A stretch of 64,000 nucleotides of DNA from a virus: IMG/VR virus record IMGVR_UViG_3300047546_001496, positions 1-64,000 of that record; one strand, 5' to 3'. Positions 38,695 through 46,140 of the stretch are shown piece after piece; the first letter of the stretch is position 1; each line of letters starts with the position of its first letter. Position numbers and translations under genes: made by a program. Below the pieces are notes generated by a model. It was not told the DNA's origin, did no database searches, and worked only from the letters and a program-made list of their open reading frames with translations.

Positions 38695-39141
38695 TTACGC
38701 CTTAAGTCCAATTCGTGCATAACGAACTGTGACTGGCTTAATTGCAGGATCTGGAGTAACCGTTAAGGATACTGTATTTCCAGCCCTTGAGACGCTAATG
38801 GTGCCAATATTCCCATCGTTGTCTATTGTTCCGTATTCGCTGACATTTACATTTGTACCGTCAACTAATACGGTCAACTCTGTTGCATAAAATTTATTGT
38901 CTCCCGCAGTTATCTTAGCGATTGAAACAATATACTTGACCATACGCCATTCTGTTGCATCAAAATTATCAATTACTGTTGGATTCTCAATACCTGTAAT
39001 TGTATTTTCATTATTGCCCATAGATCCAAGATCTGTAGAACGAGCAGAGGCGGAATCAATTAAATCTTCGTAATCTTGTTGAGAGGGACGATCTCCAGTC
39101 TCAAACTTTGTCTTTAGTGTTGGTATTGATATCTTTGCCAT
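38695..39141 (-). CDS. Small fibre/baseplate protein sharing a C-terminal domain with 37132
   Basis: A 148-residue protein. The N-terminal about 55 residues include TKFETGDRPSQQDYEDLIDS, a phage-structural motif. The C-terminal domain (from YIVSIAK to VRYARIGL) aligns with the end of the 515-residue fibre. A TATAAT box lies six bases before the ATG, while AAGGAG is too far upstream at about 15 bases, so translation may be leaderless. Confidence 0.6.
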   Translation of the reverse strand: MAKISIPTLKTKFETGDRPSQQDYEDLIDSASARSTDLGSMGNNENTITGIENPTVIDNFDATEWRMVKYIVSIAKITAGDNKFYATELTVLVDGTNVNVSEYGTIDNDGNIGTISVSRAGNTVSLTVTPDPAIKPVTVRYARIGLKA

Positions 39142-39147
39142 GTTGGT

Positions 39148-39153
39148 ATTATA
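39148..39153 (-). promoter_or_regulatory. -10 box for 38695 gene (leaderless)
   Basis: TATAAT six bases before ATG 39141. Confidence 0.4.
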
Positions 39154-39164
39154 ACTCCTTTTTA

Positions 39165-39413
39165 TTATAAAATATAGTTGCTATATCCTATAATTTGTAG
39201 TGGGATTGGGGGTGGATTATTCTTAGAATACCCAAACGAACTAACATTAATAAACTGCACTCTAAAAGGCAAAACCTCCTGTAGTTTAACCTTTGGTGTT
39301 ATATCATTTATTCTTATTGATCTTTTGTCTAATTCTTTAATCTGAGCATGTGCTAAACGATGTGTTGTATTATAAACTTCTTTATAGGCAGGGGTTAAAT
39401 TTTGATTTATCAT
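39165..39413 (-). CDS. Small virion-region protein (unknown)
   Basis: An 82-residue protein with a helical N-terminal half (AYKEVYNTTHRLAHAQIKELD) and a beta-rich, proline-containing C-terminal half. The start overlaps the previous stop by four bases, so it is coupled to the BppU-like gene. It is probably a baseplate accessory component; no family is recognised. Confidence 0.5.
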   Translation of the reverse strand: MINQNLTPAYKEVYNTTHRLAHAQIKELDKRSIRINDITPKVKLQEVLPFRVQFINVSSFGYSKNNPPPIPLQIIGYSNYIL

Positions 39414-39799
39414 TCCGTAACATCTTCAATGATAACCATGGAACCTTTGGCTACCGTCCAGACTCTTCCTTCTGACAAAAGTTCTGTCAACTGAATATCA
39501 AAGATATCTCCAGTTTCTAAAAGTTCTGATTGAGATGATAATAGTGTTACAGTAAAACTTCCTTCTACATCTTGAAATTCAATTGGTTGTGGCTCAAGAG
39601 AAATAATTACTTCGTCTGTTGATGGACGATAAATATCCATCTTAATTTCCCAATCATCTAAGTATAGTGGTTCTCTTGCATCGTTTGTTACATAAACTCT
39701 AAATGATGCAGAGTCTCCACGAACTACAGTCCATCTAACTTCTGGTGGTAAAGCACCTAATGCATATGAGTCTGTTGTCTGATTTCGGAAGGTAGTCAT
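39410..39799 (-). CDS. BppU-N-like baseplate/fibre adaptor
   Basis: A 129-residue beta-sandwich protein with RWTVVRGDSASFRVYVTN, a pattern also seen in the proteins at 49262 and 52106 (VRGDTATLRI; KGDTFQFRIYP). These resemble the N-terminal domain of baseplate upper proteins, which dock fibres. A TGA-TATAAT element ends six bases before the ATG with no ribosome site. Confidence 0.55.
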   Translation of the reverse strand: MTTFRNQTTDSYALGALPPEVRWTVVRGDSASFRVYVTNDAREPLYLDDWEIKMDIYRPSTDEVIISLEPQPIEFQDVEGSFTVTLLSSQSELLETGDIFDIQLTELLSEGRVWTVAKGSMVIIEDVTE

Positions 39800-39805
39800 A
39801 ATGCG

Positions 39806-39814
39806 ATTATATCA
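39806..39814 (-). promoter_or_regulatory. Extended -10 for 39410 gene (leaderless)
   Basis: TGATATAAT, ending six bases before ATG 39799. Confidence 0.45.
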
Positions 39815-39817
39815 TAT

Positions 39818-40336
39818 TTAGGCTAATCCAGCCTTCAATGCTCCCCATGTTCCATTGCCTTTTGCTTGTACAACAATAACACCAGTTGATGTTCCATTGA
39901 CAGCAACAATTCCAATTGCTCCACCTGTTGTTGTATTTGTTAAAGAACCGTATTGATCTACATATAAAAGAGATCCTGGAGTTCCAAGACCACTTGTATT
40001 TACATTTGTTAATACTCCAGCAACAACAACTTCTCCACTTCCGCCATGTGTTATTTCTGATTTTGTCAAACCAAGAAATGGTTTATCGTCTGATAATGTT
40101 GATGTAAATAATGATATAGTTGTTTTATTATTTGTATATCCTGTAGCATATACTGGTTTTGCTGAACCTATAGTTGAGCCTGAGTTATTTATTACCTTTA
40201 CCCGAACATTTGAAGCATCAAGAGATGCAAGCGCATCATCAACAGTATCTGCTAGTTTTTTAATATCACCATGTACATTAACAGGATCAGTTGATTCTGG
40301 ATATTTTAAATCATATTTATTAGTTTCTTGTGCCAT
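39818..40336 (-). CDS. Beta-rich fibre/capsid-surface protein (unknown)
   Basis: A 172-residue protein. A short helical start (NKYDLKYPESTDPVNVHGDIKKLADTVDDAL), common at the beginning of phage fibre proteins, leads into a Gly/Thr/Val-rich beta domain with GxVxVxAxGNGTWGAL at its end. An extended TGG-TATAAT is eight bases before the ATG. It is divergent from the lysozyme gene. Confidence 0.6.
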   Translation of the reverse strand: MAQETNKYDLKYPESTDPVNVHGDIKKLADTVDDALASLDASNVRVKVINNSGSTIGSAKPVYATGYTNNKTTISLFTSTLSDDKPFLGLTKSEITHGGSGEVVVAGVLTNVNTSGLGTPGSLLYVDQYGSLTNTTTGGAIGIVAVNGTSTGVIVVQAKGNGTWGALKAGLA

Positions 40337-40344
40337 AGAAAATA

Positions 40345-40353
40345 ATTATACCA
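40345..40353 (-). promoter_or_regulatory. Extended -10 for 39818 gene (leaderless)
   Basis: TGGTATAAT, eight bases before ATG 40336. The same CATGGTATAAT context occurs before the 52106 gene. Confidence 0.5.
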
Positions 40354-40356
40354 TGT

Positions 40357-40386
40357 TTGACTAAATCCCCTAAATTGTGTTATACT
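40357..40386 (+). promoter_or_regulatory. Lysozyme promoter
   Basis: TTGACT (40357-40362) and TATACT (40381-40386) with 18-bp spacing and a TGT extension. The predicted leader contains an imperfect GGCAC/GTGTC hairpin near 40399-40419, then AAGGAGG before the ATG. Confidence 0.7.
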
Positions 40387-40442
40387 AGGAAGTAATATGG
40401 CACCCTTTAACAAGGTGTCATTACGTTTCTAAGGAGGAAACT

Positions 40443-41006
40443 ATGATTAACTTTATGAATAATAATAGGCAAATCATTGGCACACTCAGCATATTAGCAA
40501 TGTTTGGCGTTTGGTCAAATGCTGCTAATGCTTCTGAAAACCGATTAAGTGACAGTAAATCTGTCATGCTACAGGGATCTTTGATGGCCACGGAAGTGGC
40601 CAAAAGTGTTTCTATGGCTAAAGAAGATCAGTTAGAAAAATATAAAAGTGCTATAAATCTATCTGACAAAGACCTTAAAAACTTACTATCTTTAGTAGGT
40701 TTTGAAGGCGAAAATCTTAAGGAGGCTTGGGCTTTTGCTAAAAAAGAATCTAATGGAAGACCTTTAGCCCTTAATATTAGTAAAAGAACTGGAGATAGTT
40801 CTTATGGCTTATTTCAAATAAATATGATTGGCGACCTAGGTCCTGACCGTAGAGATAAGTTTAATTTAGAGTCCAATGTTGAACTCTTTAATCCAGTACT
40901 AAATGCTCAAGTAGCATACCACATGAGCAACGGTGGAAAAGACTGGACTGCATGGAAAGGCATTACACCAAAGGTGAAGTCGTTAATGCGTAACTTTCCC
41001 AATTAA
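40443..41006 (+). CDS. Exported lysozyme / SLT-type transglycosylase (endolysin)
   Basis: A 187-residue protein. Residues 1-31 form a signal peptide or signal-anchor: Asn/Arg-rich start, hydrophobic IIGTLSILAMFGVW, then ANA-S. The catalytic domain shows AWAFAKKESNGRP with the SLT glutamate, then TGDSSYGLFQINM, the pattern of lysozyme-like domains of actinophages. It would cleave peptidoglycan after export by host Sec. It has a strong own promoter and AAGGAGG, and is the only plus-strand gene in the left 53 kb. Its 3' end overlaps the convergent glycosyltransferase by four bases. Confidence 0.82.
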   Translation: MINFMNNNRQIIGTLSILAMFGVWSNAANASENRLSDSKSVMLQGSLMATEVAKSVSMAKEDQLEKYKSAINLSDKDLKNLLSLVGFEGENLKEAWAFAKKESNGRPLALNISKRTGDSSYGLFQINMIGDLGPDRRDKFNLESNVELFNPVLNAQVAYHMSNGGKDWTAWKGITPKVKSLMRNFPN

Positions 41007-41740
41007 TAGTTGATAAAATTATTATGGCTTCCGTGATAATATTTTATAGGAAGACGCTTATAATCATCTTTATCAAATAAATAGTAGAGGGCCTCCCCCC
41101 ACAAGGGGAGGTCTCCCCATCTATAGATATAAATATTATTTGAATTATCAACTTTTTCTATATATTCTTTTAATTCGTTATTTGCTCTTATTTTATCTAA
41201 ATTAAAACCTACTAAATTTGTATATGGTCCAGATGGACTTTTTGGACCTTTGTCTGTTTTTATATTCTCTAATGAAAAATTGTTTAGTCCTTTTGTAACA
41301 TTATCATTATCAGCAGACCATTCGCCATATACACATACATTATTTTTTAATTCGTCAAAAATATTATCAATGTTGCTTCTTATTAAACAATCATCATCAA
41401 TTCTTAATACTAAATTATATGCATCTAAATATTTTAAAAAATCTATAAACCAAAAATGACACATGTGCCTATATGCCCAACTAAATCCTAAGCCAGACTC
41501 TTTATCAAATTCTATATTATTTATGGGAGTAAACTCTGGTATTGTAATAAAATTTAAACATAAAGATGTTTTAGACCTAATATGTCTTTGATTTTCAAAA
41601 CTAATATTTCCTTCATGAAAAATTAAAATATCATAATTATCATTAATGTTTTCTTCAATAAATTTATTTCTAATTATAAGATTGCCATAGTCATAATTAC
41701 CAGAATAACCTTTGCATAAAGTGATTATTGCTTTTTTCAT
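41003..41740 (-). CDS. GT15-like mannosyltransferase
   Basis: This 245-residue protein resembles GT15 (KRE2/MNT1-type) enzymes. SWAYRHMCHFWFI is followed by YNLVLRIDDDC, where the Asp cluster would bind the metal and nucleotide sugar, and by YIYRWGDLPLWGEAL near the C-terminus. GT15 enzymes use GDP-mannose. It is soluble, so it would act in the cytoplasm. It is adjacent to a GT11-like enzyme and a GDP-mannose epimerase, forming a GDP-sugar cassette. Family assignment is from motif resemblance; the acceptor is unknown. Confidence 0.6.
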   Translation of the reverse strand: MKKAIITLCKGYSGNYDYGNLIIRNKFIEENINDNYDILIFHEGNISFENQRHIRSKTSLCLNFITIPEFTPINNIEFDKESGLGFSWAYRHMCHFWFIDFLKYLDAYNLVLRIDDDCLIRSNIDNIFDELKNNVCVYGEWSADNDNVTKGLNNFSLENIKTDKGPKSPSGPYTNLVGFNLDKIRANNELKEYIEKVDNSNNIYIYRWGDLPLWGEALYYLFDKDDYKRLPIKYYHGSHNNFINY

Positions 41741-42693
41741 TAATTTTCTCCTGGTATGTCTATATATTTTATACCATCTAAATTATACATCCAGTGTGGT
41801 CTGTTGCCTTCTATAAAATTAACATTAATTTCTTCTAAACCATCTACTCCATATATAAGTCTTTTATCTATTACTGGACTATATGTTTTTGCAGTTTTAG
41901 ACAAAAAGCATGCCCACCAACTAAAACTACTATTTGCTCTAAATACTGTTCTTGCAAAATATATTTTTAAAAAGTCTTCTAGCCAGTCAAACATTAGTCC
42001 TGGTCTATAGTTAGATCCTTCGGGATATCTCCATCCAAAATTTTCTATTTTTGGCCTATCTAAATGCCAAAGATTTTTATCATCATCTGAGATCCATAAA
42101 ATTTTATTTTTATCAAAATTAAATTTTTCAAAAGCATTAAAGTAAGAATCTTTTGAAATTACAGAATATCCTTGAGTATTATTTTTATTATAATTTACAT
42201 CAGAAATATCTCCTCTTCTTAAATGAGCAACATCATATGTTCCTTGTTTATTGCTCCAATACTTGTATGCTTCTGTATTTTTTACTTCATCTGAAAATTC
42301 AAAAACTTCTAATAAAAAATTTTTTGACATTTTACTATAAACATCAGATCCATAAGCGCATACGCTATCAAAAAATACTGGATCTAAATATTTTGCATAA
42401 TTATATGGAGCCTGTTCAGGATTTATTAAAAATGAATTTGGATAAATATCTTTTACTTTTTTTATTAGTGCATTTCTTGTATGATGTGCTGGATGACTCT
42501 GATTTAACTGATGTCTTAATTCATCATTTTCAGAAACTATATGAAATTGATTTTTAAATAATTTTGTTCCTTCCCAATCTGATGGCAGGACAAACTGAGA
42601 ACCTGTTAATTTATTGTATGTAGCGCCATAAGCATACTGGTGCATTCGATTGCCAAACCTGCCATGCCAATGTGATAAAAGTATAAAAGACAT
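41740..42693 (-). CDS. GT11-like fucosyl/galactosyltransferase
   Basis: A 317-residue protein with the three GT11 marks: GRFGNRMHQYAYG near residue 11 (GxGNxxxQY type), HLRRGD near residue 163 that binds the GDP-sugar, and ANSSFSWWACFLS near residue 260. GT11 enzymes transfer L-fucose from GDP-L-fucose in alpha-1,2 linkage. The neighbouring gene encodes an epimerase making GDP-L-galactose, which differs from GDP-L-fucose only by a 6-hydroxyl, so L-galactose may be the donor sugar here (inference). Confidence 0.8.
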   Translation of the reverse strand: MSFILLSHWHGRFGNRMHQYAYGATYNKLTGSQFVLPSDWEGTKLFKNQFHIVSENDELRHQLNQSHPAHHTRNALIKKVKDIYPNSFLINPEQAPYNYAKYLDPVFFDSVCAYGSDVYSKMSKNFLLEVFEFSDEVKNTEAYKYWSNKQGTYDVAHLRRGDISDVNYNKNNTQGYSVISKDSYFNAFEKFNFDKNKILWISDDDKNLWHLDRPKIENFGWRYPEGSNYRPGLMFDWLEDFLKIYFARTVFRANSSFSWWACFLSKTAKTYSPVIDKRLIYGVDGLEEINVNFIEGNRPHWMYNLDGIKYIDIPGEN

Positions 42694-42700
42694 AAGAATA

Positions 42701-43726
42701 TTATATCTTAGACTTTATCCATTCATATGTTTTTGTTATTCCTTCTAATAATGACATAGAATAATCCCAATTTAATTTTTCTCTAATAAGTGTATTGTCT
42801 GAATTTCTACCACGAACTCCAGTTGGTCCATCTATGTGTATTTTATTTAATTTTTTATTTTCTATAGAACATGCAATATCCACTAACTCATTTATTGATA
42901 CACGCTCTTCTGAGCCTATATTAATTGGACCAGTAAAGTTAGATTTCATTAATTGTCTGGTTGCCTCTATACATTCATCAATATATAAAAATGATCTAGT
43001 TTGATTTCCATCTCCCCAAATTTCTATTGAGTCTGTAGCCTGTATTACTTTTCTACATATTGCTGCTGGAGCCTTTTCTTTTCCGCCCTGCCAAGTACCC
43101 TCTGGCCCATATATATTATGATATCTGGCTACTGCAACTGGTATATTATAATTTTTATTGAATGCTAAAAATATTCTTTCACTAAATAATTTTTCCCAAC
43201 CATACTCGCTGTCTGGTTCTGCAGGGTATGCGTCAGACTCTTTTAATCCTAAATTATCAATGTCCATTTGTTTATATTCTGGATATGCACAGGCAGAACT
43301 TGAATAAAATATTTTAGTTTTATTTATTAATTTTTCAGAATTAAGTCTTAGTTGTGCTCTTAACAAATTAAGATTAATTAGTGCAGAATTTTCCATAATG
43401 TTTGCATCATTGTCTCCAGTAAATATATATCCTGCTCCACCCATGTCTGCTGCAAACTGATACACCTCATCAAATGTATCTACTAACTGATATGGTATTT
43501 CTCTATAAAAATTTCCAGAGTATCCTTTAAATTTAATTACCTTTTCCATATTTTCATAATCTGAAAGATCTCTAATGATAAATTCATCAGCCTTCGTTTT
43601 AGAAAATGGTGGCTCTTTAATGTCAACACCTCTAACCCAATAGCCTTCTTCTTTAAGTCTATTTACCATATGGTTTCCAATAAAACCACCAGCGCCTAAG
43701 ACTAATGCTGTCTTCATTGTCATCAC
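42701..43726 (-). CDS. GDP-mannose 3,5-epimerase
   Basis: This 341-residue short-chain dehydrogenase-type enzyme is strikingly like plant GDP-mannose 3,5-epimerase. GxxGxxG lies in LGAGGFIG (10-17) and AADMGGAGYI at 92-101. The Tyr175/Lys179 pair (YGWEK), Cys146 (SSSACAYPE) and Lys218 (GGKEKAP) match its catalytic residues. RSFLYIDEC and GVRGRNSDNTLI are also present. It converts GDP-D-mannose to GDP-L-galactose. An extra about 20 residues occur near 63-84. The start is GTG or one of two nearby ATGs; it overlaps the upstream gene by four bases. Confidence 0.88.
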   Translation of the reverse strand: MMTMKTALVLGAGGFIGNHMVNRLKEEGYWVRGVDIKEPPFSKTKADEFIIRDLSDYENMEKVIKFKGYSGNFYREIPYQLVDTFDEVYQFAADMGGAGYIFTGDNDANIMENSALINLNLLRAQLRLNSEKLINKTKIFYSSSACAYPEYKQMDIDNLGLKESDAYPAEPDSEYGWEKLFSERIFLAFNKNYNIPVAVARYHNIYGPEGTWQGGKEKAPAAICRKVIQATDSIEIWGDGNQTRSFLYIDECIEATRQLMKSNFTGPINIGSEERVSINELVDIACSIENKKLNKIHIDGPTGVRGRNSDNTLIREKLNWDYSMSLLEGITKTYEWIKSKI

Positions 43727-44277
43727 ATCGATTCTTTATCTTTTTCTTTTCTTATATGGGTATATAAATATTCTGGTCCTTCTGTAAAATACCAATGATC
43801 TGGCTTACAATAAAATAAAAATATATTACAAACCATATTATTATCTGGATCTGTAAATTCTTCTCTCCAGTGTTCTTGATCATTACCGTATGTCATTAAT
43901 GCATCATTTTCCATTAATGTGTATGGCTTTCCCTCTACCCATAAATCCCAAGGTGTCTTTTGAAATACACAAAAGTTGATATGGTATGTACAAGCATTAT
44001 CATCTTTATGCTTCCAGAGTTTTGCATCTTTACCCTCGTAAATTGACATTAAGCACCAGGAAGGTAGTATGTCGTCTTCTTCAAAATGTTCTCTTGCTAA
44101 ATCTAATAACTTATTATGTAAATCTTTAAGTTCTTCTGTGTTAGCCCATTGATGTCTGCCAAAAGAATTATCATAATTTGGCTGTGTTGACCACATCCTC
44201 ATGGCATATTGTTGTATTTTTTTTAAATCTTCTGCAGGCAAAATTGTTTTAACAATTTCAGGTTCTTTAATCTTCAT
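43723..44277 (-). CDS. 2-oxoglutarate/Fe(II) oxygenase 8 (divergent)
   Basis: A 184-residue protein with a compact beta-helix pattern: His90/Asp92 in LWKHKDD, a middle block containing WDLWVEGKPYTLMENDA, and His136 in NDQEHWREEF, then NIFLFYCKPDHWYF. A clear anchoring Arg is not seen. It is divergent from the seven-gene array and lies directly upstream of the epimerase, so it may belong with the sugar cassette. Hydroxylation is likely but the substrate is unknown. Confidence 0.6.
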   Translation of the reverse strand: MKIKEPEIVKTILPAEDLKKIQQYAMRMWSTQPNYDNSFGRHQWANTEELKDLHNKLLDLAREHFEEDDILPSWCLMSIYEGKDAKLWKHKDDNACTYHINFCVFQKTPWDLWVEGKPYTLMENDALMTYGNDQEHWREEFTDPDNNMVCNIFLFYCKPDHWYFTEGPEYLYTHIRKEKDKESM

Positions 44278-44278
44278 C

Positions 44279-44518
44279 TTACCATTTTCCTATAGGACAT
44301 GTTGCTTTTTCTAATTTTGTTTTTGCTACCATAAAACAACCACATTTTTTACATTGTTTAGTTAATTTAATTAATTCTGGACATTGCTTACATATAGAAT
44401 ATCTTTCTTCTGCTACCTCGTCAGATGCCCACTCTGTTTCTGGATTAACCAAATCCCATGGCCTTGTATCTCCAAGATTTTCTTTATATTTTTGCCATGC
44501 AGTTTTCTTTTCTGACAT
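44279..44518 (-). CDS. Small zinc-ribbon protein (CPIGKW family)
   Basis: A 79-residue protein. The C-terminal half has CKQC, then CKKCGCFM, then ATCPIGKW, a four-cysteine-site zinc ribbon. It is paralogous to the plus-strand protein at 54661. AAGGAG precedes the ATG. Proteins of this type occur widely in phages and have no assigned function; nucleic-acid or protein contact is plausible. Confidence 0.75.
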   Translation of the reverse strand: MSEKKTAWQKYKENLGDTRPWDLVNPETEWASDEVAEERYSICKQCPELIKLTKQCKKCGCFMVAKTKLEKATCPIGKW

Positions 44519-44556
44519 AAAACTCCTTATTTTTATAAGTATTTATACATTATACA

Positions 44557-46137
44557 CTAACAAGCGCAATCTTGTCCAGGGCAGCAAACATTACATCTCC
44601 AGCAGTATCCGCAGGTACATGGACCAGTCGGTGTCGGTGTTGGTGTCGGTGATGGTGGGAAATACGGGAATGATGGTCCGACAGGTTCAAATGTTGGGAA
44701 GAACGGCGGGAAGAATGGGAAGTAAGGGAAGAATGGGAAGAACGGCGGGAAGAATGGGAAGTAAGGGAAGAATGGGAAGAACGGCGGGAAGAATGGGAAG
44801 TAAGGGAAGAATGGGAAGAACGGGAATGAAGGACCAGGTGCTGTTGTAAAACATTCTCCTAAACTACTATCCCAATAATATCCGCAAGCCTGGCATCCAC
44901 TTTGTGTTAATAACCATATATTTTCAGGAGCACATTGATTTGTAGGTGTTGGCGTAGGAGTAGGAGTTGGTGTAGGAGTAGGAGTTGGTGTAGGAGTTGG
45001 GGTTGGAGTAGGTGTAGGTGTTGGGGTTGGTGTAGGTGTAGGAGTTGGGGTAGGTGTAGGTGTTGGGGTAGGTGTTGGGGTAGGTGTTGGCGTAGGTGTT
45101 GGGGTAGGTGTTGTGCAAGATGGTGTTCCAGATTGAGGGGTAGATCCGCAAACCCATCCTATTGGAGGATAGCCGTTTGCATTTTCTTGCGTTGTGTACA
45201 AAGTAGCGCAATCAATATTAAATGGTCCAAAAGGTCCTTGTGGAGATCCATTTAACGCACAATATCCATAGTAGTTAGTAACAGAAACTGGTGTAGGTGT
45301 CGGAGTTGGAGTAGGTGTCGGAGATGGAGTTGGTGTCGGAGTAGGTGTTGGAGTTGGAGTAGGTGTCGGAGTTGGTGTCGGAGTTGGTGTCGGTGTTGGT
45401 GTTGGTGTAGGTGTTGGTGTCGGTGTTGGAGTTGGTGTTGGGTTTGAAGGCATTACGCATTCTCCCAACTGTTCATCCCAGACCAATCCACACTGAGCAC
45501 ATTGTGACGAACTTAATAAACTCCAGTCTCCATCACATATACTGGTTGGAGTAGGTGTTGGTGTCGGTGTCGGGGTAGGCGTTGGTGTTGGTGTCGGGGT
45601 AGGAGTTGGTGTTGGGGTTGGAGTTGAACTACACCCAATACCCTCATAGAACATTAATCCAGAAGAACCGTCTGAACACTTATACCATTTTTGTTGATAA
45701 TTGCTACATCCTGGGCAAGATCCGTCTGGACATGATCCAATATAAATACCGCCACTAACTACGCCATATGTAGCATCATTTGGACAAATTACTGTCGGAG
45801 TTGGAGTAGGAGTTGGTGTTGGCGTAGGAGTAGGAGTTGGTGTAGGAGTTGGGGTTGGAGTAGGTGTAGGTGTTGGGGTTGGTGTAGGTGTAGGAGTTGG
45901 AGTAGGTGTAGGTGCACAACTTGCAGTTCCTTCAGATACAGTTGCACCGCAAGCCCATCCATTTGGCGGGTATCCATTTGTATAATCAAACTCATTATAC
46001 AAAGTATTGCAAAGAGAAGTTACTCTATCTTGCTCTGTAGTTCCTTGTACATTTCTAGATGTATTATACGGACCAACTAATTGATATGTTCCTTGATCAC
46101 AATAGGAGTACCAAACCCCCGTTAGATAAAAGGTGAA
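44557..46137 (-). CDS. Pro-Thr/cysteine-module adhesin, distal half (probable -1 frameshift product)
   Basis: An open frame of 526 residues without a credible start. Its first module ([14 protein letters not shown]...) is a homologue of a complete module in the upstream ORF, and only a TTG without a ribosome site occurs inside. It is best read as the continuation of the 46122 gene. Cys-rich modules alternate with Pro-Thr linkers. Then come a Phe-Pro-Tyr repeat, another Pro-Thr stretch and the eight-cysteine tail with [13 protein letters not shown]. Repeat and tail are shared with the Fn3 protein at 33010. Virion adhesin or fibre is likely. Confidence 0.65.
   Translation of the reverse strand, partial: FTFYLTGVWYSYCDQGTYQLVGPYNTSRNVQGTTEQDRVTSLCNTLYNEFDYTNGYPPNGWACGATVSEGTASCAPTPTPTPTPTPTPTPTPTPTPTPTPTPTPTPTPTPTPTPTVICPNDATYGVVSGGIYIGSCPDGSCPGCSNYQQKWYKCSDGSSGLMFYEGIGCSSTPTPTPTPTPTPTPTPTPTPTPTPTPTSICDGDWSLLSSSQCAQCGLVWDEQLGECVMPSNPTPTPTPTPTPTPTPTPTPTPTPTPTPTPTPTPTPTPTPSPTPTPTPTPTPVSVTNYYGYCALNGSPQGPFGPFNIDCATLYTTQENANGYPPIGWVCGSTPQSGTPSCTTPTPTPTPTPTPTPTPTPTPTPTPTPTPTPTPTPTPTPTPTPTPTPTPTPTPTPTPTNQCAPENIWLLTQSGCQACGYYWDSSLGECFTTAPGPSFPFFPFFPYFPFFPPFFPFFPYFPFFPPFFPFFPYFPFFPPFFPTFEPVGPSFPYFPPSPTPTPTPTGPCTCGYCWRCNVCCPGQDCAC
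44704..44830. repeat. 39-bp Phe-Pro repeat array, second copy
   Basis: G/A-rich units with CGGCGGGAAGAATGGG cores spaced 39 bp apart, encoding the same 13-residue Phe/Pro/Tyr period as at 33070. Confidence 0.85.
44940..45115. repeat. Pro-Thr codon repeat
   Basis: Imperfect 6-bp repeats (GGTGTA/GGAGTT type) encoding alternating Pro and Thr. Similar tracts lie at about 45285-45445, 45545-45625, 45790-45910, 46225-46305, 46475-46530, 46725-46835 and 46880-46950. Confidence 0.9.
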
Positions 46138-46140
46138 CTA
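46122..46140 (-). other. Probable -1 frameshift junction between adhesin halves
   Basis: The upstream frame ends P-F-I-stop at CCT TTT ATC TAA. The downstream frame is open from just after a TAG at 46138-46140 and joins by a -1 step on the TTTT run (46128-46131). This could be programmed slippage, a phase-variable site or a one-base error. Confidence 0.55.

Noticed and set aside
41092-41111. Separate RNA gene at the GC-rich stem
   Set aside because: It is coding sequence of the glycosyltransferase (DLPLWGEAL region); noted only as a possible terminator for the opposite strand.
46002-46004. TTG at 46002 as the start of the distal adhesin gene
   Set aside because: No ribosome site; it would cut a conserved cysteine module in half.
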